Positions 18,703-28,499 of a stretch of 64,000 nt of DNA are shown here, in pieces (position 1 is the stretch's first letter; each line of letters opens with the position of its first letter). The notes beneath the pieces are model-generated. The model had not been told where the DNA came from. It saw only the letters and a list, made by a program, of their open reading frames with translations, and did not search any database. The position numbers were made by a program, and so were the translations under genes. Source of the stretch: Verrucomicrobia bacterium Ga0077533 (GTDB taxonomy: Bacteria > Verrucomicrobiota > Verrucomicrobiia > Opitutales > Opitutaceae); assembly GCA_001464505.1 (NCBI GenBank), contig LNEH01000155.1:30430-94429 (forward strand). Direction: 5' to 3'.

Positions 18703-18778
18703 AATCTCTTGCCCGGATTCCGTTCTCCCCACCGCTGTCTCTCCCTTTCACCTTCACTTTCACTTTGACTTTCCCTCC

Positions 18779-19735
18779 GTGACCGCCGTCGAGAAAAACC
18801 CCACGCAAGCCGCCCTCATCGCCGGCTTCGCCGCCATCTACCTTATCTGGGGCTCCACCTACCTCGCCATCCGCATCGCGGTGGAGACGATGCCGCCCTT
18901 CCTGATGGCGAGCATGCGTTTCATCGTCGCCGGCGGCCTGCTCACCCTCTGGATCGCCTGCACCGGTGGTTTTCGGGCGACCGCCCGCCAATGGTTCGAC
19001 AACACCCTCATCGGTGGCCTGCTGCTCCTCGGCGGCAACGGCCTGGTCTGCTGGGCGGAGCAGAAAGTTCCCTCGGGCATCGCCACGCTCATCATCTCCA
19101 TCAGCCCGCTCTTCATCGTGCTGCTCGACTGGCTGATGCTCGTCGTGGGCAAAGATGTGACGCGCGGCACGCGGCCGACGATCGCCACCTTTGTCGGCCT
19201 CGCCCTCGGCTTTCTCGGCCTCGCTTTGCTCGTCGGTCCTGATCTCGGCAGCCACGCCGGCAACCTGGACCCCTGGCGTGTGTTCGGGCTGGTCATCGCC
19301 TGCTTCTCGTGGGGCGTCGGCTCCATCTACACCCGCTATGCCCGCAGCCCCGCCCCCCCGTTTACCGGCGCCGCCATCCAACAACTCACCGGCAGTGTCT
19401 GGCTGCTCCTCGTCAGTGCCGGCCTGGGCGAGCCGTGGCATTTCGATCTCGCCGCCGTGTCCGGCCGCTCGTGGCTTGCCTGGGCCTACCTTGTGACGGC
19501 CGGCTCGCTGGTGGGGTTCACGACGTTTGTGTGGTTGATGAAGCACAGCACGCCGGCCCGCGTGTCCACCTACGCCTACGTCAACCCCGTCGTCGCCGTC
19601 TTCCTCGGCTGGCTTCTGCTCCACGAATCGGTGTCGCCGCGCATCTTCGTCGCCGCCGGCATTATCATCGCCGGCGTCGCCATCATCACCGTGGCCAAAA
19701 ACAAGAAGTCCGTGGCGGCACCGACAAAAGACTGA
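18779..19735 (+). CDS. EamA/RhaT-type drug/metabolite transporter
   Basis: GFAAIYLIWGSTYLAIRIAVETMPPFLMASMRFIVAGG; 10-TM pattern; GTG start. Confidence 0.87.
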   Translation: MTAVEKNPTQAALIAGFAAIYLIWGSTYLAIRIAVETMPPFLMASMRFIVAGGLLTLWIACTGGFRATARQWFDNTLIGGLLLLGGNGLVCWAEQKVPSGIATLIISISPLFIVLLDWLMLVVGKDVTRGTRPTIATFVGLALGFLGLALLVGPDLGSHAGNLDPWRVFGLVIACFSWGVGSIYTRYARSPAPPFTGAAIQQLTGSVWLLLVSAGLGEPWHFDLAAVSGRSWLAWAYLVTAGSLVGFTTFVWLMKHSTPARVSTYAYVNPVVAVFLGWLLLHESVSPRIFVAAGIIIAGVAIITVAKNKKSVAAPTKD

Positions 19736-19763
19736 GCGTGGGGGCGCCGCCTTGCTGCGCCCT

Positions 19764-20828
19764 TTAGGAAAGCAATGCTCGCAGTTTGGGCCCGATCCGC
19801 CGGGCCAGTGACCGATTAGCGTAGCCCACCCACGCCACGGGCGAGGTGGTGTCGAGCGGCGCCCGCAGCGGTTGACCGTCGGGCGCGGTGATCACGCAGC
19901 CCAGCTCCTGTGCGATCAAAGCCGTGCAGATGTCGTAGGGATGACACGCCAGCCCCGAACGGATTCGCAGCTTGGCGAACGCCAGCGGCCGCAGATCCGC
20001 GATGAACCGGTCGTGCCCCATCAGCAGTTCGTAGATCTGCCCGCCGCTGCTCAGGTATTGGTCGTCAAAGATCTCCACCCCGTCGCCGGCCGCACGCCAC
20101 AGCTTTTCCTCGCGCTCCGCCAGCCAGGACTTGCCCGGCGGGAAAAACTTGGTGAACGACGCAAACCCATGCGCCAGGGTCGTCGCCCGCGAGGGTCGCG
20201 GCTTGAATTTCACCCGCCGTCCCGTGCGCAGATCGATCCGCTCGGCCTGCACGCCTTTGCCTGTCCTGAACGAAGTCGAAGGACCCCGCCCGGCGCTCAA
20301 CTGGTCGGCAAAACCGGCCTTGCTGGTCGGCAGCTCCGTCATGACCGCGACGATGATGTCACTCAGGTTCGTCCTCGCCCCGCGCTGCGGCGCGAGCGCG
20401 GCGAGACTCCACGCGCTGCGCTTTTCATACATCAGCCCGCGCGTGCCATCGATCGGGTCGAGAATACACTTGAACAAGGTCTTCGCCACCGGCGTCCCGC
20501 GCGGAAAAGTAACCGTCTCACCTTCGAGCCCTTCCATTACCAGCTCGACCGGCCAGCGTCTCGGCCAGTTTTTGGCAAACCATGCCAGCACCGCGCGTTC
20601 GCTGACCCTGTCGATCGTGTAGATCGTGTCCGCCGACGTCACCCCCGCCACCCCGGTCATCCGCTTGGTGCCCATGCGCTGGGCAGTCCGCACCGAAGCG
20701 CGGATGGCATCCTGCAACCGGCAAAGCAACCGGCGGGCCTGGTCGAGTGGGGCGGAAGTCACGCGACCGATTCTTCCCCTGCGCCCCGGTGAGGCCAGCC
20801 TGAAAAGCCAGGCAACCATTGGTCTCAT
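19764..20828 (-). CDS. inositol-monophosphatase family protein
   Basis: FKCILDPIDGTRGLMYEKRSAW; contains in-frame repeat-derived segment GPSTSFRTGKG. Confidence 0.8.
   Translation of the reverse strand: MRPMVAWLFRLASPGRRGRIGRVTSAPLDQARRLLCRLQDAIRASVRTAQRMGTKRMTGVAGVTSADTIYTIDRVSERAVLAWFAKNWPRRWPVELVMEGLEGETVTFPRGTPVAKTLFKCILDPIDGTRGLMYEKRSAWSLAALAPQRGARTNLSDIIVAVMTELPTSKAGFADQLSAGRGPSTSFRTGKGVQAERIDLRTGRRVKFKPRPSRATTLAHGFASFTKFFPPGKSWLAEREEKLWRAAGDGVEIFDDQYLSSGGQIYELLMGHDRFIADLRPLAFAKLRIRSGLACHPYDICTALIAQELGCVITAPDGQPLRAPLDTTSPVAWVGYANRSLARRIGPKLRALLS
20260..20285. repeat. dispersed repeat embedded in frame in the inositol-monophosphatase-like gene
   Basis: CCTGTCCTGAACGAAGTCGAAGGACC, a recognised dispersed repeat type giving PSTSFRTG in translation. 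Confidence 0.6.
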
Positions 20829-20847
20829 GAGCCGTGCCCCCTTCTCC

Positions 20848-22335
20848 TCACGCCACCAGGAGCATGATCGTGGCGACCAACAGCGTAACGCCGACGATAT
20901 CGAGCCAGAAGCCGTGGCGCACCATTTCGATGAGCCGCACGTGTCCGGTGCCGTAGGCGACCGCGTTCGTGCCCGTGGAGACCGGCAGCATGTTGCCGAA
21001 ACTGCACGCCAGGCAGGTCGCGATGCCCACGGGCACCGGGTTGACTCCGGCAGCCTGGGCCACGGCCAGCATCATCGGCACCATGACGTTGGCGGAGGCG
21101 GTGTTGGACGTGAGCGTGCTCAGCAGCACGCTGAGCCCCACACTCGCCAACACCACGGCGAAGAGACCGGGCTGCCCCAGTGTGGCGATCACGACGCGCC
21201 CGCCCGCGTCGGCGAGCCCGGTGTCAAATATTTGCCGCCCCAGCGACATGCCCCCGCCAAAGAGCACGATTGTGGACCAGTCGAGTTTAACCGCGTCGCT
21301 CCAGGCCACGGCAAATTCGCGTCTGCCCTTGCCGCCGGGTAGGAAAAAAAGGGCCACCCCCGCGAGCAAACCCACCATCTCCTCCGGGAAATGCGTCTCC
21401 AGCCACGCGGCCCCCCACCGTTTGTCCTCGAAGACAAACTCGACCAGGCCCGGATACATCCAGAGCAGGATCGCGCCCAGAAACGACCATTGGGTGCTGA
21501 GCTCCCCGAGCGAGCGCTCCCCGAGCGCGGCCTTTTGCCGGAGAAACTCGGTGCGGAGATCGCGGGCGCCCGCTTGGGCTCCGACCGGGCGCAACCGCCA
21601 GACGAGAAACGCCACCAGCGCCACCGTCAGCGGCAACGTGTAGCGCATCCACTCGAAAAAATTCACCTTGTCGCCCGTCATCTGCTCCAGGAGGCCGATG
21701 CCGATCAGGTTGGGCGGAGTGCCGACCGGGGTGGCCAGTCCGCCCATCGAAGCGGAAAAGGCGATGAGCAGCACGAGCGACCCGCGGTGGCGCGGCTCCT
21801 CGCCCCATCCGGGATTGGCGCGCATCGCCCCAAGCCCGATGGGGATCATCACCGCCGCCGCCGCGATATTGCTCATCCACATCGACAGCAGCGCGGTCAG
21901 GGTCGCGAGGGCGCCAAAGGTGATCACGGGAGACCGGCTCACCCCCGGCCAACTGAGCACCGTAAGGGCGATACGCCGGTCGAGCCCGTGTTTCTGCATC
22001 GCGATCCCGAGGGTGAACATGCCGATGAACAGGAAGGTGGTGGGACTGCCAAACGGTGCGAAAATCGCGCCGGCCTTACCCACCCCCAGCACCACACAGA
22101 GGGCCGGAGCCAGCAGGGCCGTGGCCGCCAGCGGCACGGCCTCACTCACCCAAAGCACGGTCGTGAACGCGACCACTGCGAGCAGTTTGTGGGCCGCCGG
22201 AGTGAGCCCCGGAATCGGCACCAGCAGGATCACCACCAGCAGCAGCGGAGCCAGCACGAGTCCGAGCGATTTGCCGGTGGTATCGAGCCAGCGCTCCAAG
22301 CCGAGCACGGGGCGCACTTCGGGTTCGCCGCTCAT
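20848..22335 (-). CDS. SLC13/DASS family anion symporter
   Basis: LLAVVAFTTVLWVSEAVPLAATALLAP, STLTSNTASANVMVPMMLAVA, LPVSTGTNAVAYGTGHV. Confidence 0.88.
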   Translation of the reverse strand: MSGEPEVRPVLGLERWLDTTGKSLGLVLAPLLLVVILLVPIPGLTPAAHKLLAVVAFTTVLWVSEAVPLAATALLAPALCVVLGVGKAGAIFAPFGSPTTFLFIGMFTLGIAMQKHGLDRRIALTVLSWPGVSRSPVITFGALATLTALLSMWMSNIAAAAVMIPIGLGAMRANPGWGEEPRHRGSLVLLIAFSASMGGLATPVGTPPNLIGIGLLEQMTGDKVNFFEWMRYTLPLTVALVAFLVWRLRPVGAQAGARDLRTEFLRQKAALGERSLGELSTQWSFLGAILLWMYPGLVEFVFEDKRWGAAWLETHFPEEMVGLLAGVALFFLPGGKGRREFAVAWSDAVKLDWSTIVLFGGGMSLGRQIFDTGLADAGGRVVIATLGQPGLFAVVLASVGLSVLLSTLTSNTASANVMVPMMLAVAQAAGVNPVPVGIATCLACSFGNMLPVSTGTNAVAYGTGHVRLIEMVRHGFWLDIVGVTLLVATIMLLVA

Positions 22336-23669
22336 GGCCGCGCCACCTTGAACTCGTGCCGGACGAGCACCTCGTCCGCGGCATTGCGGCCCGTCCATTC
22401 GACGCGGATTTCGTCACCGCCGTCGTCGGACACGCGCATCAGGCCGAATTGCCCGGACCCGGGGAAAGCGCCGTGACTGTAGGGTCCGCCTTTGCGGGAA
22501 CCCGACCGGTCAAGCGCCGCCGCCTGGAACACGGGAAAGAGCGGCCGCCCTTCCCCCCCGTAGCGGTTGTGCCTGCCATCATCAATGGCGAGCATATGGG
22601 CGTCGCCGCTGAGCATGCAGAGCTGGCGGATGTCGTGCTGCTCGATGAACACCGCGAGTTCGCGCCGTTCCTCGGCAAATCCCCCCCAGTGGTCGGCGCC
22701 TTCTTGGGCGGCGGCGATCCATGGCACGGGGTTTACCCAGACAATGAGCGCGGCCTCGCTGCGCGCGGCCAGCAATTCGCCTTTCAGCCATTCTTTTTGC
22801 GCCGCGCCCAGCAGCGAGCGCCTGCCGGCGCGCGGCGGCTCGCGCCCGGAGCGGGCGTCGGTGACGATGAACCGGACCCGCCCGATGGTGAAGGCATGGC
22901 CGATGGTCTCCGGGGCCAGGGGATAGTGCGGCACGGCCTCCTGGTAGGCGCGGCGGGCCGCTGCGTGGCCGGGAGACAACGCATCGGCCGGCTTGGCCCC
23001 GTAGTCGTGGTCGTCCCACACATAATCAATGGCGGTCGAGCCATACAGCGAGGATTGCGCAGCGCTGGCCAGCACCCGGTCGAAGGCGGCGTGAAACGCC
23101 CCGGGGTTGTTCGCGGCGATGTCCTCGTAGTGCAGATCGCCCAGGTGGAGAAAGAGCAGCGGCTCCTGTTTCGCAACGGACGCAAACACCGGATGCTCGG
23201 AGCCCGTCTCCGCGCAGGAGCCGAAAGCCACGGTGAAGGACTGCGGACCGGCGGGAAAGGCGCGGAAGCGACCGGCCTGGCCGGAGACCTCGTAGTGATA
23301 CAGGGTGTCAGGCGCCAGGCCGGTGAGCGCATAGGTGACGATCATGCCGCCCGCCACTTTCACCGCCGAGGCGGGCGCCACCAGGCGGGCGGAACCCGCC
23401 GGCTTCGCCGCGACGAGCCGCAGGGGCTGAGCCTCTCCGCCGGGGAGCTTCGCCTTGATGATCGCGGTGGTGGGGGTGACGGCGCCGCACCAGACCCAGC
23501 CCGCCGGGGCGGCGTGGGCCGCAACCAGCGCCCCGGCCAACAGGAAACTCGCGACAGCCAGCAGAGGCCGGCCACTCTTCAAGCCGAAGCCGCGGCCCCG
23601 CGAGAATCCGGGACCAGCCCCGGCTTCCGCGCGCAGGCGCCGAGGCAGGGGCGGCGGGGAGACAGGCAT
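22332..23669 (-). CDS. alkaline phosphatase D (PhoD)-like metallophosphatase
   Basis: FGSCAE, FLHLGDLHYEDI, YVWDDHDYGAKPADA, MLSGDAHMLAIDDG. Confidence 0.88.
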   Translation of the reverse strand: MPVSPPPLPRRLRAEAGAGPGFSRGRGFGLKSGRPLLAVASFLLAGALVAAHAAPAGWVWCGAVTPTTAIIKAKLPGGEAQPLRLVAAKPAGSARLVAPASAVKVAGGMIVTYALTGLAPDTLYHYEVSGQAGRFRAFPAGPQSFTVAFGSCAETGSEHPVFASVAKQEPLLFLHLGDLHYEDIAANNPGAFHAAFDRVLASAAQSSLYGSTAIDYVWDDHDYGAKPADALSPGHAAARRAYQEAVPHYPLAPETIGHAFTIGRVRFIVTDARSGREPPRAGRRSLLGAAQKEWLKGELLAARSEAALIVWVNPVPWIAAAQEGADHWGGFAEERRELAVFIEQHDIRQLCMLSGDAHMLAIDDGRHNRYGGEGRPLFPVFQAAALDRSGSRKGGPYSHGAFPGSGQFGLMRVSDDGGDEIRVEWTGRNAADEVLVRHEFKVARP

Positions 23670-23673
23670 CGGT

Positions 23674-26505
23674 TCAGAAGCTCAGTTTGACGCCGACGTT
23701 GGCCGACCAGGAATAGAATTCGGCCTGGCGCAGGCGCTGCGACACATCGAACGAGGTGTAGAGCGGCTCGTCGGTGAGGTTCTGCGCCTCGGCGAAGAGC
23801 GTGACGCGTTCCGAGATGGTGTAGCTGGCGGAGGCATCCAGTTGGAAGTGCTCGCGCACATAGATGTCGCTCGCGCGGGCTCCGCCGAGGAGCAGGAGGT
23901 AGTCGCTGCGGTAGTTGGCGGCCAACCGGAGAAAGATGCCGTCTCTCTCATAGGTCAGCGCGACGTTGTAGATCCGATCCGACTGGCCGAGGAAGGGCAC
24001 GGTCTCGCCGGGGCGCGCGGCGCCCGGCTGCGCCTTGCTCTCGGTGAGCGTGTAATTGGCGCTGAAGCCGAACCCGTCAAACGGCGCGGGCATTCCCGTA
24101 AGCTGGTATTGCCAGTCGGCCTCGATGCCGTTGATCACCGCGGACTCGCCGTTGAGCGGGAGCGAGAGATCGTTGAGCCCGTTCGGCGCGCCGCCGGTGA
24201 GCGTTTGCGTGAACACAAAGTCGTCAATCTCCTTGCGGAACACGCCGACCGTGAAAACGCCCACCGCCTTGGGATAGAACTCAATCGAGGCGTCCCAGTT
24301 GCGCGCGCGGTAGGGTTTGAGGGCCGGGTTGCCCTGTGTGATGTTGCCATCGGTGTCGATGACCCGGCTCAGGTTGGAGTCGGAAAATTTCGGGCGGGCC
24401 ATCGTGCTCGTCCAGGAGGCCCGCGCGACCAGATTGGGCCGGAGGTTGTAGCGCAGCACGAGGCCGGGCAGGATTTCGGTGTAATCGTTGCTGGCCGACG
24501 TGCGGGCGAGCGTGGCGACGTTGGCGCCTTGGATTTCCCAGCCCTTGGTGGAGAAGCGTGTGTTTTCCATGCGGATGCCGCCGATCGCGGTGAGGGGGCC
24601 GCGGGTCACGCTCGCCATGCCGTAGGCCGCGAGCACTTCCTCGCGCGAGATGTAGTCGTTGATCGTGGAGTTGAGCGTGGTGGTCGCGCTGTTCAGCGCG
24701 AAGTGCCCGGGGTTGGCCGCGAACCAAGCGCGCTCGGCGCCCGGATTGATGCTCGGGAAAGCGGGCGTCACGCCGCGGGCGCTGGTGCGCACGACATTGG
24801 CGAGCGTGAAGGCGCCGCCGCTGGCGTTGGCGTAGGTGGCGAGGTTGAAGTCGATGTTCTTTTCCTTGGTCCGGTATTTCGCCCCGAACTTCACGAAGCC
24901 CGGTTGGCCGGCAATATCCATCTCGTGCCGGAAGTTGGCCATCGCCGAGGATTCCTCGTCCTGGTTGCGGTTGTTGTCGAAGATGATGTTGTTGAAGGCG
25001 AACGCCGAGGCCGGGAGGCTGAGCGCGGCGCCGGTGATGACGGGGCGCAGCTCGTCCGCGAAATCGTAGGTCCACGACGTGTTCGGGCTGCGGAAGGTGG
25101 AGTCCGAGCGGTTGCGGGTCGATGTCTCCGAGTAGGAGTGGGCGACCTTGTAATCGAAGGAATTGGCCCCGCGCCGGTGCTCGCCGCCGGCGGAGAGCGA
25201 CCACAGGTAGGACTCGTCGAACCGGTCCTTGAGATTCACCTCGACGGGGCGGTTCGCCACGGTGCCGACCAGGTCGCTGGCGGGGGTGGTGGTCGCGGGA
25301 GTGCCGCGGAAGCGGGTGCGGTAGCGGTTCTCGAAGTCGGAGAAATAATTGTGCATGCCCCGGACAAAGAACTCGTCGTCCCCCGTCGGCCGGTAGTCGA
25401 GGGAGAAGCTCGCGCCGCGGCGTTCGCGGCCGATCTCGTATTCGCGATACTGCACGTCGCTGCCGGGCACCAAAAACCCGTTCTTGGGCGCCCACGCGGT
25501 GTCGGTCAGCTCGCGGTTGTCGGAGCCGAAATCGCGCTGGGCGTCGCTGTAGGAGAGCAGCAGGCCGAGCTTCCCGTCCATGAAACGGTCGGCGTAGCTG
25601 GCGCTGAACTTGCGCCCCCAGTCGCCGGTGAGCTCGCCGTATTGCCCCTCGGCGGAGACGCGCAGCAGCCGGCCTTCCTGGCTGAAGGCGGTCTGGCTGA
25701 TCAGGTTCACGCTGCCGCCGATCGCATCGCCATCCATGTCGGGCGTGACGGCCTTGGTGACCTCGATGGACTCGATGAGCTCCGAGGCGATCAGGTCGAG
25801 GTTCACCTTGCGGGCGCCCTCCTCGATACCGCCGGCGGCGGGCAACGAGATGCCGTTGAGCTGGGTGTTGTTGAGGTCGGGATCGAGACCGCGGACGGTG
25901 ATGAAACGGCCCTCGCCCTGATCCCGCTCCAAGGCCACGCCGGGGATGCGCTGCAACGACTCCGCCGCGTTCTGGTCGGGAAACCGGCCCAGCGTGTCGG
26001 AGGTGACGATGTTCTTCAGGTTGCCGGCGTCGCGTTGCCGGTTGAGGGCCTTGGCTTGGCCCGCGCGCTGGCCCTCAACTTTGTAGGTTTCCAGCTTGAC
26101 CACATCGTCAGCGCCTTGGGTGGTCCGGGTCGGGCGGTCGCTCGCTTTCTGCGCCACCCTTGGGTCGTTTGGGAGCGGACCCTTTTTCACAGCGAGCGCA
26201 CCGGTCTTCTCGTCCTGCACCGCCACCAGGCCGGTGCCATCGAGCATTTTATCCAGCGCGGCTCGCGGCGTGAGTTCACCTTTCACGGCGGCGGTCTTCA
26301 CGTCTTTCACCGTGTCGGCGGGGAACATGATTTCCACCCCGCCCTGCTGCGCGGCTTGCTTCAGCGTCGCGATGGCGTCACCCGCCGGCACGTCGAAGGA
26401 TTTTACGGCTTCTGCGGCCAAGATGGATTGAACAGCCAGGAAAAATAGCGCACAAAAAAGCAGCGGGACGCTGCGGCGAATCTCGGAACCGAAGGTGGGT
26501 GTCAT
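23674..26505 (-). CDS. TonB-dependent receptor with N-terminal STN (secretin/TonB short) domain
   Basis: Signal peptide, FDVPAGDAIATLKQAAQQGGVEIMF STN, plug NAAESLQRIPGVALERDQGEGRFITVRGLDPDLN, C-terminal beta-barrel ending in F. Confidence 0.92.
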   Translation of the reverse strand: MTPTFGSEIRRSVPLLFCALFFLAVQSILAAEAVKSFDVPAGDAIATLKQAAQQGGVEIMFPADTVKDVKTAAVKGELTPRAALDKMLDGTGLVAVQDEKTGALAVKKGPLPNDPRVAQKASDRPTRTTQGADDVVKLETYKVEGQRAGQAKALNRQRDAGNLKNIVTSDTLGRFPDQNAAESLQRIPGVALERDQGEGRFITVRGLDPDLNNTQLNGISLPAAGGIEEGARKVNLDLIASELIESIEVTKAVTPDMDGDAIGGSVNLISQTAFSQEGRLLRVSAEGQYGELTGDWGRKFSASYADRFMDGKLGLLLSYSDAQRDFGSDNRELTDTAWAPKNGFLVPGSDVQYREYEIGRERRGASFSLDYRPTGDDEFFVRGMHNYFSDFENRYRTRFRGTPATTTPASDLVGTVANRPVEVNLKDRFDESYLWSLSAGGEHRRGANSFDYKVAHSYSETSTRNRSDSTFRSPNTSWTYDFADELRPVITGAALSLPASAFAFNNIIFDNNRNQDEESSAMANFRHEMDIAGQPGFVKFGAKYRTKEKNIDFNLATYANASGGAFTLANVVRTSARGVTPAFPSINPGAERAWFAANPGHFALNSATTTLNSTINDYISREEVLAAYGMASVTRGPLTAIGGIRMENTRFSTKGWEIQGANVATLARTSASNDYTEILPGLVLRYNLRPNLVARASWTSTMARPKFSDSNLSRVIDTDGNITQGNPALKPYRARNWDASIEFYPKAVGVFTVGVFRKEIDDFVFTQTLTGGAPNGLNDLSLPLNGESAVINGIEADWQYQLTGMPAPFDGFGFSANYTLTESKAQPGAARPGETVPFLGQSDRIYNVALTYERDGIFLRLAANYRSDYLLLLGGARASDIYVREHFQLDASASYTISERVTLFAEAQNLTDEPLYTSFDVSQRLRQAEFYSWSANVGVKLSF

Positions 26506-26710
26506 GGGTTGAGTGGTGGGTTCACCTACAAGACGGGCTCACCGCGTGGTTACACTAAGGGGATCGAAAGAAAGTTGAGAGCTGAGTGCTGAGCGTTGAG
26601 AGAGCGCCGCGCGGCCAGTCCAAGAGTCAGGATAAAATGCCGTGGTTTCGTCCGGCATCCTGTCTGACTCTCAACTCTCATCCATCAACTCTCAACTGGG
26701 CGCGCCCGCG

Positions 26711-27745
26711 TCAGCGCGTCGCCCTCAGCGTGATCGTGTCGCCGCTGCGCTCGATGCGCACGCCGGAGGTCACTTCCAGCAGGCGGACGAAGCCCTCGAC
26801 ATTGTCCGAGCGGAACGACGCCACGATGGGCAGGTCGGCCAGAGCGGGATCGGCGAGCACGAGCTGCGTGTGGTTGCGGCGGTTGAACTGCGCCACCACC
26901 TCGCCCAGCGGCTGGGAATTAAAATCGAACAGCACCGGTTTCCAAGCGAGCAACCGCTCCACCTCGCCGGGCGTAACCGCCGCCGCGGCCACCGGCGCGA
27001 TGGGAGCCGCCTCGACTGTCACCCGCTGCCCGGCCGAGAGCACGGGTGTTTCGCCGGGCACGCTTGCGGCCAGCAGGGAATCGCCGCGCACCGCGTCGTT
27101 CACGCGCACCTTGCCCTCGGTGACGAGAACCTCGACGGACTTGGCGTCGAGCCGGACGTTGAAGGCCGTGCCGACGGCGCGCACCTCCACGCCCCCGGCG
27201 CGCACGATGAATGGGCGGTCGTAGTTCTTGGCGACGGTGAAGCTGGCCTCGCCTTGCACGAGGCGCACGCGGCGCTCGTCCGGCAGGTAGTGCACCGCAA
27301 TTTTTGCACCGCGATTGAGCTCAATCACCGAGTCATCCTCCAGCACGCGGCGTTCGTAGCTTTGGGCGACCGTCTCCACCGGGGTTGTCGCCAGGGGCTG
27401 TCGCGACCAAGGTCGCTCCCACAGCAAAGCCAGAGCCAGGCATGCGGCGGCGGCCAATGGAGCACCCCAGACCAGCCAGCGCGGGACGCGGCGGAGGGCC
27501 GGCTTGGCGAGCAGATCGGGATTGGGCTCGGCGCTGTGCTCGGGGCGCCACTGGGCGAGTTGGTTGAATTCTTTCCAGGTTTGCTGCTGGCGGGCAAATC
27601 TCTCGCCGTGACGCGGGTTGGCCCCCAGCCACTGGAAAAATTCGTCCTGCTCCGCAGCAGTCAGACCGCGATCGCGCTTGATGAGCCACTCGGCCGCCAG
27701 CAGGGCAACCGGGTCGGTCTCGGGGGAGTTGGTCGGGAAGTTCAT
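26711..27745 (-). CDS. FecR-type anti-sigma factor
   Basis: AAEWLIKRDRGLTAAEQDEFFQWL, TM segment, RRVLEDDSVIELNRGAKIAVHYLPDERRVRLVQGEASFTV; adjacent to ECF sigma gene. Confidence 0.9.
   Translation of the reverse strand: MNFPTNSPETDPVALLAAEWLIKRDRGLTAAEQDEFFQWLGANPRHGERFARQQQTWKEFNQLAQWRPEHSAEPNPDLLAKPALRRVPRWLVWGAPLAAAACLALALLWERPWSRQPLATTPVETVAQSYERRVLEDDSVIELNRGAKIAVHYLPDERRVRLVQGEASFTVAKNYDRPFIVRAGGVEVRAVGTAFNVRLDAKSVEVLVTEGKVRVNDAVRGDSLLAASVPGETPVLSAGQRVTVEAAPIAPVAAAAVTPGEVERLLAWKPVLFDFNSQPLGEVVAQFNRRNHTQLVLADPALADLPIVASFRSDNVEGFVRLLEVTSGVRIERSGDTITLRATR
27398..27423 (-). repeat. REP half-element inside fecR
   Basis: Reverse complement TGTGGGAGCGACCTTGGTCGCGACAG is identical over 26 nt to 51331-51356; translated as LWERPWSRQ. 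Confidence 0.85.
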
Positions 27746-27755
27746 TGCGATGCGG

Positions 27756-28283
27756 TTAATTTTCGCGGCGGTAGCGGGCCATGAATCCGGTGCATTTGTG
27801 GACGCCGATGGTGAGCTGGGCGGAGACCGTGTGCGCGGAGATGCCGAGTTTTTTGGCGATGTCGGGCTGGGACATGCCATAGACCTTCCGCAAGGTGAAC
27901 ACCTGGCGGCAGCGGTCGGGCAGTGATTGGATGGCTTCAGTCAAAAGTTCGAGTTCCTGGTTGCGGGCGACAGTCTCAGCGACGTCGACGTCGTCAAACA
28001 GGACGTCCCACTGCTCATCTTGCACTAAAGGCTCGGTGCGGGCGACCTGGCGGTGGCGCAGGCGGTCGAGGGTGAGGTTGCGGGCGATGGCAAAGAGAAA
28101 GGCCTTGGGCGACTGCAACTGACCGTCGGCGTGCGCCCGCAACACCCGCAGGTAGGATTCTTGGAGGATGTCGTCGAAATCGGTCTCCGACTGGAAACGG
28201 CTTTGCAGCCACGCCCGCAGCATCGGCTCGTGCGGGAGCACGTGCGCGGCGAACCAGCGGGACTGTTCCGAATCGGGGGGCAA
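27756..28283 (-). CDS. ECF RNA polymerase sigma factor (FecI-like)
   Basis: FDDILQESYLRVL, SPKAFLFAIARNLTLDRLRH, LPDRCRQVFTLRKVYGMSQPDIAKKLGISAHTVSAQL. Confidence 0.92.
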   Translation of the reverse strand: MPPDSEQSRWFAAHVLPHEPMLRAWLQSRFQSETDFDDILQESYLRVLRAHADGQLQSPKAFLFAIARNLTLDRLRHRQVARTEPLVQDEQWDVLFDDVDVAETVARNQELELLTEAIQSLPDRCRQVFTLRKVYGMSQPDIAKKLGISAHTVSAQLTIGVHKCTGFMARYRREN

Positions 28284-28443
28284 AGGGGATATGGCGGCGC
28301 AAGGGCTGTTGGTCTGGCGCGGCTATCACCCTAGACGGCCCAGCCCGCCAAGGACACTAAAAGATTTTTGAGAATCCGTCCGCCCCGTGTCAGGTCGTCA
28401 CAGGACAATAGGTTGGGCGCATCGAATGGCCGCCACGCCACTA

Positions 28444-28480
28444 ATAAATCCGCCCAAGGCAGGCTTGCCTTGGGATTTAT
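28444..28480 (+). promoter_or_regulatory. strong hairpin in the 5' leader of the PLP-enzyme gene
   Basis: ATAAATC(CGC)CCAAGGCA-GGCT-TGCCTTGGGATTTAT: 15-bp stem with a 3-nt bulge, 20 nt before ATG 28500. Confidence 0.5.
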
Positions 28481-28499
28481 GACACAGCACGTTTTCGTC

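Noticed and set aside
23455-26448. 997-aa plus-strand ORF
   Set aside because: Antisense to the TonB receptor; composition typical of a shadow frame.
28370-28480. SAM riboswitch before the PLP-enzyme gene
   Set aside because: Only a simple bulged hairpin is visible; no recognisable SAM riboswitch core. Needs a covariance search.
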